Of a DNA stretch of 64,000 nt, positions 17,214 through 25,575 are shown piece by piece. This DNA comes from an uncultured Ruminococcus sp. (lineage in GTDB: Bacteria; Bacillota; Clostridia; Oscillospirales; Ruminococcaceae): NCBI GenBank assembly GCA_947629455.1, contig CANRDT010000001.1, forward strand, positions 62,001 to 126,000, given 5' to 3'. Position numbers and translations under genes: made by a program. The notes beneath the pieces are model-generated. The model was not told where the DNA came from. It worked only from the letters and a program-made list of their open reading frames with translations, and made no database searches. Numbering within the stretch: the stretch's first letter is position 1; the number at the start of each line of letters is the position of its first letter.

Positions 17214-18158
17214 ATGGAAAAAACAATTGTAAAGCTTGAGTACTGCCTGCCGCTGCTTTCCGCAAAAATAAAAGACGCAGTAATGAATATTTCCGATATG
17301 GAGCGCATAAGAATACAGGAAATTCGCCTGCGGCTGAACAGATACCTTACCGCGGTGCTGTTCGGTAAGGAATATTTCGTCACGCCGTCTGGCAGACTTA
17401 TGAACGCTCCGACAGGTTCTGTGGAGATCGCCGCCGAGGATATAGAATTTACTTTCAGACAGGCTTTCCAGAACTCGATACACAGCTTTCACCGCGAAGT
17501 GACGCAGGGATTTATCACCTGCACAGGAGGGAACAGAGTGGGATTCTGCGGAACTGCCGTGCTTTCGCAGGACAGAGAACTTTCGGTGGAAAACGTAAAA
17601 TACATATCCTCCCTCAATATCCGCATAGCAAGAGAAGTTCGCGGCTGCAGCAGTGAAATATACGAAAGAGCCTTTTGCGAGGGTATCTCATCGCTTATCA
17701 TAGCAGGCGCGCCGGCAAGCGGAAAGACGACCGTACTGAGAGATCTTTGCAGCAGGCTCGGTGCAAGATACAGAATATCCCTTATTGACGAAAGAAACGA
17801 ACTTTCTGCCACGGTAAACGGCAGAGCGGGGAGCGACGTAGGCATACTTACCGATGTGTTTGATTCATATTCAAGATACGACGGCATAATGACCGCTGTC
17901 AGAGTGATGTCGCCCGAAATACTCGTATGCGACGAAATAGGCTCAAAAGATGATCTTAAAGCGCTTGAATACGCCCTTAACTCGGGAGTAAAGCTGATAG
18001 TTACCTGTCACGCTCCCGATATTGCACAGCTTAAAAAGCGCACGGTGATCTCACGGCTGATAAAATCGGGCGCATTTGACAATGCGGTATTTCTCGGCAC
18101 GGGATCAATGTGCGGACGTATGACTTCTTTCTATCGGCTGGGTGATAAGAATGATTAA
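17214..18158 (+). CDS. spoIIIAA: Stage III sporulation protein AA
   Basis: A 314-residue ATPase of the SpoIIIA-SpoIIQ channel that links mother cell and forespore. It resembles secretion ATPases, with Walker A in IAGAPASGKTTVLRDL and Walker B in ILVCDEIGSKDD. The start should be ATG at 17214, with AAGGAAAA about 8 nt upstream. The ORF-track start at 17175 has no ribosome site and overlaps a candidate -10 box. It is the first of eight spoIIIA genes, and its stop overlaps spoIIIAB. Confidence 0.95.
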   Translation: MEKTIVKLEYCLPLLSAKIKDAVMNISDMERIRIQEIRLRLNRYLTAVLFGKEYFVTPSGRLMNAPTGSVEIAAEDIEFTFRQAFQNSIHSFHREVTQGFITCTGGNRVGFCGTAVLSQDRELSVENVKYISSLNIRIAREVRGCSSEIYERAFCEGISSLIIAGAPASGKTTVLRDLCSRLGARYRISLIDERNELSATVNGRAGSDVGILTDVFDSYSRYDGIMTAVRVMSPEILVCDEIGSKDDLKALEYALNSGVKLIVTCHAPDIAQLKKRTVISRLIKSGAFDNAVFLGTGSMCGRMTSFYRLGDKND

Positions 18159-18642
18159 ATTTGCAGGACTTGCAGCGCTGATATTGTCGTGCAGTCTTAT
18201 GGGATTTTCCGCTGCCGCCCGATGCCGAAAACACTGCGCGGCTCTTTCGGCAGTCACTGAAATGCTTGCACGCTGTCGGATAATGCTTAAATACAGCCTC
18301 TGCACGGTAGCGGAGCTTGTCGGTTCGCTTATGGACTGCCGACTGTTCAGGCTTATGGAGTTTGATATGCCTGCTGAAAAGTCGCAGCTGCCCGATACTC
18401 TTGCAGAGCGCGTAGGCAGCGGCGGACTTGTTCTTGACGAGGAGGAAAGAGAAAAGCTGAGGGAGTTTTTTTGCACTCTCGGCACTACCGATCTTGACGG
18501 ACAGCTTTCCTCGCTGGAATACTACAGCGCGTATTTTTCAGACAGGTATTCCGCCGTTGGGCAGGAAAGTCTGTCAAAGTGCAGGCTTTACAGATCTATG
18601 GGCATACTTGCAGGAGTGTTTGTAGCTGTTATTCTTATTTGA
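18151..18642 (+). CDS. spoIIIAB: Stage III sporulation protein AB
   Basis: A 163-residue membrane protein resembling type II secretion GspF fragments, part of the SpoIIIA channel in the mother-cell membrane. Hydrophobic helices lie at both ends (FAGLAALILSC and GILAGVFVAVILI). ATG at 18151 overlaps the spoIIIAA stop by 8 nt and follows GGGTGAT. The GTG at 18142 in the ORF track is less likely. Confidence 0.92.
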   Translation: MIKFAGLAALILSCSLMGFSAAARCRKHCAALSAVTEMLARCRIMLKYSLCTVAELVGSLMDCRLFRLMEFDMPAEKSQLPDTLAERVGSGGLVLDEEEREKLREFFCTLGTTDLDGQLSSLEYYSAYFSDRYSAVGQESLSKCRLYRSMGILAGVFVAVILI

Positions 18643-18653
18643 GGAGCGTCTGT

Positions 18654-18851
18654 ATGGAAGTTGACCTGATTTTCAAAATCGCGGCTATAGGGATAATCGT
18701 TGCCGTGCTGAATCAGCTGCTCAAAAGAGCCGAACGCGACGAGCAGGCGATGATGACTACTCTCGCGGGACTGATAGTAGTGCTTATGATGATAGTCAAC
18801 GAGATCGGCGACTTGTTTGAAACGATAAAAAGCGTATTCGGATTGTACTGA
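18654..18851 (+). CDS. spoIIIAC: Stage III sporulation protein AC
   Basis: A 65-residue protein with two membrane helices (FKIAAIGIIVAVLNQLL and TLAGLIVVLMMIVNEI), the normal SpoIIIAC size. ATG at 18654 follows GAGGAG. The ORF track begins 25 codons too early, inside spoIIIAB. The stop overlaps the spoIIIAD start (TGATG). Confidence 0.94.
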   Translation: MEVDLIFKIAAIGIIVAVLNQLLKRAERDEQAMMTTLAGLIVVLMMIVNEIGDLFETIKSVFGLY

Positions 18852-19237
18852 TGGATATTATTGCTATTGCCGCTATGTGTATAACCGCCTGCATTGCCTG
18901 CAAAGCAATAGAGCAGGGGAGCGGCGAAATTAAAACTGTTCTGACGATAGCGGCGGTTATTCTGGTCGGAGCAAAGGCTATCAGCGGATTTGGCGAGGTA
19001 AGCTCGGTCATTCGCGAGCTGTTTTTACAGGCTGAAATGGACGAGCAGTACCTCACTATAATTTTTAAGGGGATAGGTATTTGTTATGTTACTCAGCTTG
19101 CCTGCGACTGCTGCCGCGACTGCGGCGAAAATGCGCTTGCCACTCAGCTTGAACTTGCAGGAAAAGCCGCCATGATAATTATTTCACTGCCGCTTTTCAG
19201 AGCGGTTATAGGAATAGTCGAGGCTCTGCTCATATGA
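18851..19237 (+). CDS. spoIIIAD: Stage III sporulation protein AD
   Basis: A 128-residue membrane protein with several hydrophobic segments, related to SpoIIIAC. ITQ-like family features include QYLTIIFKGIGICYVTQLACDCC. It overlaps spoIIIAC at the start and spoIIIAE at the end, indicating coupled translation. It is part of the SpoIIIA transenvelope channel. Confidence 0.94.
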   Translation: MDIIAIAAMCITACIACKAIEQGSGEIKTVLTIAAVILVGAKAISGFGEVSSVIRELFLQAEMDEQYLTIIFKGIGICYVTQLACDCCRDCGENALATQLELAGKAAMIIISLPLFRAVIGIVEALLI

Positions 19238-20385
19238 AAAGGATATTTATTATCGTATTTATAATAGTTTCTGCGATATTTATGCCGTTAGCCGCCTTTG
19301 CCGAGGAGGAGTATGACGATCCCACGGAAAGCGAGGACTTTAAAAAGATCGCCGAGAGCGTCAACGAAGGCATATTATCGGGTACTGACGACGAGACAAA
19401 CGAGATACTTGAAGAAAACGGGATATCGGCGGACAATGCAGGCTCGGTGAACGGTATTTCGGTAATGTCGGTGCTTTCGGGGATATTTACTGCTTTTACG
19501 GACGCGCTTGCCCAGCCGGTAAGAATGCTTGGAAAAATAATAGCCATTGCGGTCCTCTGCGCCGTTACGGAAAGTCTTGTTGCCGACGGTTCGCAGACGG
19601 TGCGGCTGCTAAGGACTATCGGAGTGCTTTGCTCGATAACGGTCATATATGACAGCGTTTATTCCGGCTTTGAAATGGTATCGCGCAATCTCGACGGACT
19701 GACTACCTTTATGATGAGTTACATACCGATCTTTTCATCGGTCACTGCGGCAGGCGGAAATCTCATCTCGGGCGGCAGCTATTACGCGATAATGCTTGCT
19801 CTGTGCGAGCTGATCGCGATAGTTTCCAGCAAAATACTTATGCCGTTTTTAAGCGTCGTGCTTGCCATAACCGTAGTATCCGCCATAAATCCCGAACTAA
19901 GCTTTTGTGGAGCGGCTGATTCGATAAAAAAATGCGTTCAGTGGATACTCGGCGGTCTGATGACGGTCTTTACGGGACTTCTTACCGTGCAGAGCTTTAC
20001 GGGAGCGGCAACCGATTCCCTCACTTCGCGCACGCTTAAATTCGCCGCGTCAAGCTTTATCCCCATAATAGGCGGCGCAGTCTCCGAGGCTTATTCCGCC
20101 GTGTCAGACAGTATCGGGGTGATACGCTCAGGAGCAGGCGCAGTCGGTATTCTTATCGTCTGTATAATGGCATTAAGACCCATTGTGGTAATTCTTGCCA
20201 TTAAACTGGTGGTGTCTGTCGGCAGGATAATAAACGGAATGTTGGGGCTGAATGAAAACGCAGGCTTTCTTGACGGCGTGAACGCAGTGCTTTCTATCGG
20301 ACTGAGCGTTATCATCGCCTTCTCGATGATATTCATAATAGCGACCGCCGTGCTGATGATAACCGCCCTGCGTTACGGAATGTGA
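19234..20385 (+). CDS. spoIIIAE: Stage III sporulation protein AE
   Basis: A 383-residue polytopic membrane protein with an N-terminal signal-like helix (RIFIIVFIIVSAIFMPLAAFA), a polar acidic stretch and about seven further helices. SpoIIIAE is a conserved membrane component of the channel. The ATG overlaps the spoIIIAD stop by 4 nt. Length and gene order match the family. Confidence 0.94.
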   Translation: MKRIFIIVFIIVSAIFMPLAAFAEEEYDDPTESEDFKKIAESVNEGILSGTDDETNEILEENGISADNAGSVNGISVMSVLSGIFTAFTDALAQPVRMLGKIIAIAVLCAVTESLVADGSQTVRLLRTIGVLCSITVIYDSVYSGFEMVSRNLDGLTTFMMSYIPIFSSVTAAGGNLISGGSYYAIMLALCELIAIVSSKILMPFLSVVLAITVVSAINPELSFCGAADSIKKCVQWILGGLMTVFTGLLTVQSFTGAATDSLTSRTLKFAASSFIPIIGGAVSEAYSAVSDSIGVIRSGAGAVGILIVCIMALRPIVVILAIKLVVSVGRIINGMLGLNENAGFLDGVNAVLSIGLSVIIAFSMIFIIATAVLMITALRYGM

Positions 20386-20403
20386 AGTAAAATCGGAGGA
20401 CAT

Positions 20404-20898
20404 ATGGAACTGCTGAAAAGCGCTATACTTACCGCAAGCATAATAGGGATAATCAGTCTTATCGCCGATTTTGCCGCCCCGGGAGAGGCTCTGAAAAAAC
20501 AGCTGAAAACCATTATCACCATGATACTGATACTCGGCTTGTTCACGCCTTTTCTCGGCAGCGGATTCAGGATAAACCTTGACGGCGGCAGTGCGCTTTC
20601 TGATAATAACGTATTTAAGAAAATGGACGGCGACATTCAGGATTATTACATTTCGGACACGCAGGAAAATCTTGAAAGGGCGGTAAAGCAGGAACTTGAG
20701 CGTCAGGGCATAGAGGTTGAAAAAATAAGCATACATTGCAGCTTGGCTGAATATAATTCCATAGAAATAACAGAAACGGAGATAACCGTTGCGGCAGGAA
20801 CGGACACCGACTACGCCGCAGAAGCCGCTCAGTCGCTCCTGCCCGATGACTGCCGAATTATCGTAACGGAGGTGTCGGGTGATTCGCAGGAGTATTAA
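20404..20898 (+). CDS. spoIIIAF: Stage III sporulation protein AF
   Basis: A 164-residue protein with two N-terminal helices and a ring-building-like soluble domain after residue 70. The start is ATG behind ATCGGAGGACAT. The last 20 nt overlap spoIIIAG. Confidence 0.92.
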   Translation: MELLKSAILTASIIGIISLIADFAAPGEALKKQLKTIITMILILGLFTPFLGSGFRINLDGGSALSDNNVFKKMDGDIQDYYISDTQENLERAVKQELERQGIEVEKISIHCSLAEYNSIEITETEITVAAGTDTDYAAEAAQSLLPDDCRIIVTEVSGDSQEY

Positions 20899-21433
20899 AA
20901 ATTTCATAGAAAAGTTTACTTCTCTTGACAAAAAGACCGCCGTCATTCTTGTTATCGGACTTGTAGGAATATTCCTCATCGGTATCTCCGAGCTGCTGCC
21001 TGATAAAAAAACAGCGCAGGAGAAACCTGCGGCGGTTTCCGACGATCCCGTTACCGAGGACACCTTCGATTACAAACGTCAGGTCGAGAGAGAACTGAAA
21101 GAACTTCTCGAGCAGATAAGGGGAGTAGGAGAAGTCACCGTTATGGTGACGATAGAGGGAACTACCGAGTATGTTTACGCCGAGGAGCTGAATACCGAGT
21201 CGGACAAAGACGGCGAACGCGCGTCGCAAAGCTATGAGAACCGTATAGTTATGACGGGGAAGAACGGCGAGGAAAAAGCTCTGGTAAAACAGATAATCAG
21301 ACCAAAGATAAGCGGCGTGATAGTTGTATGCGAAGGAGGGGGAAACATTACTACGAACGAAAGAGTACTCAGAGCGGTATCGACAGCGCTCGATCTGCCG
21401 AGCAACAAGATCTGCGTGGAATGCAGAAAATAG
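20879..21433 (+). CDS. spoIIIAG: Stage III sporulation protein AG
   Basis: A 184-residue protein with one membrane helix (residues about 21-41, AVILVIGLVGIFLIGISELL) and an outer ring-building domain; RGVGEVTVMVTIEGTTEYVYA is typical. SpoIIIAG forms the large ring of the channel in Bacillus. The start is GTG at 20879, with GGAGGTG upstream, inside the end of spoIIIAF. Confidence 0.93.
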   Translation: MIRRSIKNFIEKFTSLDKKTAVILVIGLVGIFLIGISELLPDKKTAQEKPAAVSDDPVTEDTFDYKRQVERELKELLEQIRGVGEVTVMVTIEGTTEYVYAEELNTESDKDGERASQSYENRIVMTGKNGEEKALVKQIIRPKISGVIVVCEGGGNITTNERVLRAVSTALDLPSNKICVECRK

Positions 21434-21466
21434 AAATTTCAGGGTATACATAACGGAGGTATCACT

Positions 21467-22012
21467 ATGAAAAAACCAACAATGATAATCGGAAAGAAAC
21501 AGATAATCCTTGCGGGAATGACGCTCATACTCGGAGCGGCGATCTACATCAACTATGCGGTATCAGCCTCGGGCGGCGGAATAAAGACCACAGGAAAAAC
21601 AGACGCTAAGAGCGTCAATTACGGCGACGCGCAGCTTGTGAGCGGCGAAGAAACGTCAGGGGACGACTATTTCGCACAGGCAAGGATAGACAAAATGACC
21701 TCGAGAGATGAGGCGGTGCAGACTTTGCAGACTATTATGACGGGAGGGGACGCAACGGACGAAGAAAAGACCGTCGCCGCAGAGGACGCGGCAGTCGTAT
21801 CGGGACTTATCGAATCGGAAAGCAAGCTTGAAAACCTTATCAAGGCGGCAGGGTTTGAGGACTGCGTGGTCTATCTTGACGGAAAGACTGCAAATATCGT
21901 GGTGAAATCTCCCGAAGGACTTATAGACAGCGAGGCGGCGCAGATAAAGGATATCCTGTTGGGCGAGGTCGATGTGGCGAATGAGAATATACGCATATAC
22001 GACGTAGAATAA
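21467..22012 (+). CDS. spoIIIAH: Stage III sporulation protein AH
   Basis: A 181-residue protein with one membrane helix (IILAGMTLILGAAIYINYAV) and a C-terminal YscJ-like ring domain (LIKAAGFEDCVVYLDGKTANIVV). In Bacillus it pairs with SpoIIQ across the intermembrane space; SpoIIQ is not encoded in this window. ATG follows ACGGAGG. It is the last gene of the operon. Confidence 0.94.
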   Translation: MKKPTMIIGKKQIILAGMTLILGAAIYINYAVSASGGGIKTTGKTDAKSVNYGDAQLVSGEETSGDDYFAQARIDKMTSRDEAVQTLQTIMTGGDATDEEKTVAAEDAAVVSGLIESESKLENLIKAAGFEDCVVYLDGKTANIVVKSPEGLIDSEAAQIKDILLGEVDVANENIRIYDVE

Positions 22013-22031
22013 GAAAAATTTTCAGTGACAA

Positions 22032-22083
22032 GAGCCGGAGAGCAGTATACCGATACAATTGGTATGCGGCAGTTCTCCGGCTC
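22032..22083 (+). repeat. Long imperfect hairpin after spoIIIAH
   Basis: GAGCCGGAGA (22032-22041) pairs with TCTCCGGCTC (22074-22083), and inside it ATACC pairs with GGTAT. No T run follows, so it is either a weak terminator or an mRNA 3' stabiliser for the spoIIIA transcript. Confidence 0.6.
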
Positions 22084-22153
22084 GTTCGCTGTAAAGGCGG
22101 CAGGCTTGCATAGGGCAAATGTTAAAAATATCGGAAAAAATACTGAAAAACGG

Positions 22154-22182
22154 TTGTACTATCAATAAAAATGTGTTATAAT
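22154..22182 (+). promoter_or_regulatory. Sigma-A promoter of the asp23-recN operon
   Basis: TTGTAC (22154-22159), 17-bp spacer, TATAAT (22177-22182). It would give a leader of about 250 nt before asp23. Confidence 0.78.
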
Positions 22183-22218
22183 GTATTGTATATGAATATT
22201 TGTGATTTTTATGCGGTC

Positions 22219-22430
22219 TTATAAGCGCAGTCTGAAACACGGAAATCAATTTTGATTTCCTAAGAAGTCAGAACGCTGCGCTTTTAAGAAGTAAGAGGTA
22301 AGACAAGGATCGCCTGCGGCGCATATTTTAAAATATTATTCCGATTTGCAGACTTTTTTCTTACTTCTTGTTTCTAAAAATCTTGTTTTTTAAGATCGAT
22401 TTTGTTAAAATTGATTTCCATCGTCTGAAA
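22219..22430 (+). repeat. Nested inverted repeats in the asp23 leader
   Basis: No gene is visible between the promoter and asp23, but the transcribed leader is full of pairing segments. A perfect 20-bp palindrome GGAAATCAATTTTGATTTCC (22241-22260) lies inside an outer stem, TTATAAGCGCAG (22219-22230) with CTGCGCTTTTAA (22276-22287, one mismatch). AAGAAGTAAGA (22286-22296) pairs perfectly with TCTTACTTCTT (22359-22369). Two further short hairpins follow (ATCTT/AAGAT and ATTTT/AAAAT with flanks). The pattern suggests a structured 5' leader or a small non-coding repeat element. It does not match a riboswitch class I recognise. Confidence 0.6.
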
Positions 22431-22442
22431 GGAGGCTCTTTT

Positions 22443-22784
22443 ATGAGCGATGTTGAAAAGAAGATCGAACGTTCTCTTTATGTCAACCGCAAGGTGATAG
22501 AAAATATAATCGCAAACGCCGTCAGGGAGGCGGACGGAGCGGCAGGAATTGCTCCCGCGCCCTTTAATCCCCTGCGGCTGCTGGGTATAGGCAGTACGCG
22601 CAGAATATATATCGGCAAGACCGACGACGTTCTCACTGCCGATGTGGGAATTATCCTTTCAAGCGGCGCGAAAGCGGCTGTCACTGCCGAAAGGGTGCAG
22701 CAGTGTATTAAAAACGCCGTTCAGGAAACGCTCGGTATGACGATCGCAAGAGTGAACGTCGATATATGCGGCTGTGAGATCTGA
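22443..22784 (+). CDS. Asp23/Gls24 family protein
   Basis: A 113-residue protein of the Asp23/Gls24 (alkaline shock) family: KVIENIIANAVREADGAAGI at the start and a C-terminal V-KNAVQETLGMTIARVNVDI strand-helix unit. These proteins gather at the cell envelope and belong to the envelope stress response. ATG at 22443 follows GAAAGGAGG, so the ORF track's extra 25 residues are leader DNA. It is the first gene of a long operon with nusB next. Confidence 0.9.
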   Translation: MSDVEKKIERSLYVNRKVIENIIANAVREADGAAGIAPAPFNPLRLLGIGSTRRIYIGKTDDVLTADVGIILSSGAKAAVTAERVQQCIKNAVQETLGMTIARVNVDICGCEI

Positions 22785-22834
22785 AAAAAGATATAAAGAC
22801 CTGCTCTAAACGACAAAATGAAGGATGTGTTTTT

Positions 22835-23245
22835 GTGCCGTCAAGAAGACAAATAAGGGAAACCGTTTTTATTCTCACCTTTGAAATGCTTTTCCGCAGC
22901 GACAGTCCCGAAGAGATCATCGAAACCGCGCGCGAAACGGAATTGTTTGAAATAAACGACGAGATCTGTCAGGAAGTAAAGGCGATCGCCTGTAAAAGCA
23001 GTGAGCTTGACGGTATCGTTTCACGATTCAGCAGCAAACGCTCGGTAGACAGGATAGCAAAGGTCGATCTTGCTATACTGCGCGTTGCGATATACGAATC
23101 TCTCTATGACGATATGGTGCCTATAAACGCCGCTATCAGCGAGGCGGTCGCAATAGCAGAAAAATTCGCCTCTCCCAGGGACGTGGCGTTTATAAACGGC
23201 ATACTCGGCTCATTCTCACGCAGCGGAGAAGCGAAAAATGTGTAA
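22835..23245 (+). CDS. nusB: Transcription antitermination factor NusB
   Basis: A 136-residue helical RNA-binding protein that works with NusE/S10 in rRNA antitermination. Family features are SRRQIRETVFILTFEMLF, the VDRIAKVDLAILRVAIYE core and PINAAISEAVAIAEKF near the end. The start is GTG at 22835 with AAGGATG upstream. The last 8 nt overlap the next gene. Confidence 0.95.
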   Translation: MPSRRQIRETVFILTFEMLFRSDSPEEIIETARETELFEINDEICQEVKAIACKSSELDGIVSRFSSKRSVDRIAKVDLAILRVAIYESLYDDMVPINAAISEAVAIAEKFASPRDVAFINGILGSFSRSGEAKNV

Positions 23246-24182
23246 AGTCCTCGGTATTGACACGAGCAATTACACCACTTCGGCGGCTTTGCTCGATACG
23301 AATGATCTTACGGTAGTACACAGTAAAATGCCGCTGCCCGTCAGGTCGGGCGAAAAAGGTCTGCGTCAGTCGGATGCTGTTTTTCACCATGTAAGACAAC
23401 TGCCGCAGGTGCTTGGAAATTTGCTTGCGGACAGTATAGAAAAACCGTGCGCCGTCGGCGTTACTGTACGTCCGAGAGATCAGCAGGGGTCTTATATGCC
23501 TTGTTTTCTTGCAGGGGAGACCGTTGCCGATTCCATTGCCCTTGCGCTCGGTATCGCTGCTGAAAAGACCTCTCACCAGATGGGGCATATTTTAGCGGCT
23601 CTTTATGACTGTAATGCCCTTTACCTTGTCAAGGAAAAGAAAAGTTTTATCGCCTTTCACGTCAGCGGCGGAACGACTGATATGCTTCTCTGCACGCCGA
23701 GCGGAGACATCACACCGAATATAGAGCATATAGGCGGTTCGCTTGATCTGAAAGCCGGTCAGCTTATCGACAGAGTCGGCATAATGCTCGGGCTGGACTT
23801 TCCCTGCGGCGCACAGCTTGAAACGCTCGCCGTTCAGTCTACGGTGGATATTCATACCGCTCCGGTAATCAGAGGGCTGAGCTGCTGTCTGTCAGGTGTC
23901 GAGAATCAGTGCGCCGATCTGCTGAAAAAAGGCGCGCCGCGCGAATACATCGCAGGTTTCTGCATTGCAAACGTGTATGCCGCGCTCAGGGCAATGACCT
24001 CTGCCGCTCTGCAAAAATACGGCGATCTTCCGCTTATCTATGCAGGAGGAGTAATGTCCGATCGGATAATTGCCGATAAGTTATCCGAGGAATTTGGCGG
24101 CAAATTCGCATCTGCACAGTTTTCCTGCGACAATGCCGCAGGCGCGGCGGTATACTGCGCACTCAGAAAGGGTCTGATCTGA
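23238..24182 (+). CDS. TsaD/Kae1-like peptidase M22 family protein (second paralogue type)
   Basis: A 314-residue ASKHA-fold protein related to TsaD. It has MCKVLGIDTSNYTTSAALL at the start, the metal-ligand motif HQMGH and the phosphate-binding FHVSGGTTDMLL. It differs from canonical TsaD (MSILGIETSCDET), and in Clostridia a copy stands between nusB and xseA apart from the true tsaD. Whether it takes part in t6A synthesis is not known. ATG overlaps nusB; xseA follows after 1 nt. Confidence 0.85.
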   Translation: MCKVLGIDTSNYTTSAALLDTNDLTVVHSKMPLPVRSGEKGLRQSDAVFHHVRQLPQVLGNLLADSIEKPCAVGVTVRPRDQQGSYMPCFLAGETVADSIALALGIAAEKTSHQMGHILAALYDCNALYLVKEKKSFIAFHVSGGTTDMLLCTPSGDITPNIEHIGGSLDLKAGQLIDRVGIMLGLDFPCGAQLETLAVQSTVDIHTAPVIRGLSCCLSGVENQCADLLKKGAPREYIAGFCIANVYAALRAMTSAALQKYGDLPLIYAGGVMSDRIIADKLSEEFGGKFASAQFSCDNAAGAAVYCALRKGLI

Positions 24183-24183
24183 A

Positions 24184-25368
24184 ATGAGTTCTCTGCTGAC
24201 GGTTTCTCAGCTTAACACATATATACAATCAAGGCTCACGGGCGATCTGAAACTAAAGGGTCTGACTGTCAGAGGAGAGATCTCCGATTTCAGGCTTGTT
24301 CAGCGTTCGGGACATATTTATTTCAATCTCAAAGACGATACCGATTCCGTGCGCTGTGCAATGTTTTCATCGAACGCCGCGCGGCTGAAATTTATGCCCT
24401 GCGACGGTATGGGAGTACTTGTAACGGGAAATATAGACGTTTTCCGCCGTGACGGAGTTTATCAGATAATCGTTCTGGACATTCAGCCAATGGGCGCAGG
24501 CGCTTTGCATACCGGATTGGAGCAGATAAAGAAAAAGCTTGCTGAAAAAGGCGTTTTCGATACCTCTATCAAGAAGAAGATACCCGTTATCCCAAAGAAA
24601 ATAGCTATCGTGACTTCTCCGGGCGCCGCGGCTTTGCAGGATATACTCAATATCCTTTCGAGGAGATTTCCGCTTGTAGAGGCAGAAATATATCCCACAG
24701 CGGTGCAGGGGAGCGATGCGCCGAAGCAGATATGTCATGCTCTTGCTCTTGCAGATAAAAGCGGCGCAGATACGCTTATCCTTGCTCGCGGAGGCGGTTC
24801 GCTCGAAGACATTATGCCTTTTAACAGCGAATCGGTAGCAATGGCGATCTATAACTGCAATACTCCGCTTATTTCCGCAGTCGGTCACGAAACGGATACC
24901 ACTCTTTCTGACTATGCCGCCGATATGCGTGCGCCTACTCCGTCGGCCGCCGCCGAGTTGGCAGTACCGGATATAAAACAGTCTTTTTCTTCACTTGCTA
25001 AGTTGCGGTTTAGACTTGACTGCGCGGTCGGAGATTATCTCGATTCGGCTGAAAAGGCTATAGACGGCTGTATCAGGATATTAAAGAGCCGTTCGCCGCA
25101 AAAGAAGTTTGAAAACGAGGAAAAAACACTTTTTGCTCTGAGGGATAAGCTTGATCTGCTTATGAACGGCACGCTTGCGGCATATGACGGCAGGCTTGAC
25201 AGATATGCGGCTCAGCTTGCGGCGCTCAGTCCGTTCAACATTCTTGACAGGGGATATTCTATCACCACAAAAAGCGGTCAGGTGGTTTACTCGGCAGAAC
25301 AGCTTGAGTACGGCGACGAGATAGAAATACGTTTCAGGGACTCCTCGCGCAGGGCGTCCGTTTTATGA
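24184..25368 (+). CDS. xseA: Exodeoxyribonuclease VII large subunit
   Basis: A 394-residue catalytic subunit of ExoVII, which degrades single-stranded DNA. An N-terminal OB fold (LTVRGEISDFRLVQRSGHIYFNLKD) precedes the catalytic core with IAIVTSPGAAALQDI, ARGGGSLEDIMPFN and SAVGHETDTTLSDYAADMRAPTPSAAAE. A helical region follows, then a C-terminal LDRGYSITTKSG segment. It overlaps neither neighbour but is tightly packed, with xseB 15 nt downstream. Confidence 0.97.
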   Translation: MSSLLTVSQLNTYIQSRLTGDLKLKGLTVRGEISDFRLVQRSGHIYFNLKDDTDSVRCAMFSSNAARLKFMPCDGMGVLVTGNIDVFRRDGVYQIIVLDIQPMGAGALHTGLEQIKKKLAEKGVFDTSIKKKIPVIPKKIAIVTSPGAAALQDILNILSRRFPLVEAEIYPTAVQGSDAPKQICHALALADKSGADTLILARGGGSLEDIMPFNSESVAMAIYNCNTPLISAVGHETDTTLSDYAADMRAPTPSAAAELAVPDIKQSFSSLAKLRFRLDCAVGDYLDSAEKAIDGCIRILKSRSPQKKFENEEKTLFALRDKLDLLMNGTLAAYDGRLDRYAAQLAALSPFNILDRGYSITTKSGQVVYSAEQLEYGDEIEIRFRDSSRRASVL

Positions 25369-25383
25369 TAGGAGTTGTTTTTC

Positions 25384-25575
25384 TTGACATTTGAATCATC
25401 TATGATAAGACTTGAGGAAATAGTAAAACGTCTTGAAGAGGACAAGCTTTCTCTCGACGAGGCGCTTGAACTTTATAAAGAGGGCGTGGAGCTTTCCGTC
25501 AGCTGTAAAAAGCAGCTTGAAAATGCCAGACTTCAGGTAAAAACTTTTACGGAGGAGGACGCGGACAATGACTGA
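25384..25575 (+). CDS. xseB: Exodeoxyribonuclease VII small subunit
   Basis: A 63-residue helical protein, TFESSMIRLEEIVKRLEED followed by LSLDEALELYKEGVEL, the XseB hallmark. I choose TTG at 25384: ATAGGAG lies about 10 nt upstream and homologues begin at this point. The track start at 25375 directly touches the ribosome site. The stop overlaps ispA by 8 nt. Confidence 0.94.
   Translation: MTFESSMIRLEEIVKRLEEDKLSLDEALELYKEGVELSVSCKKQLENARLQVKTFTEEDADND

Noticed and set aside
20173-21063. 296-codon - strand ORF across spoIIIAE-AG
   Set aside because: It runs antisense to three confident sporulation genes and has no family features.
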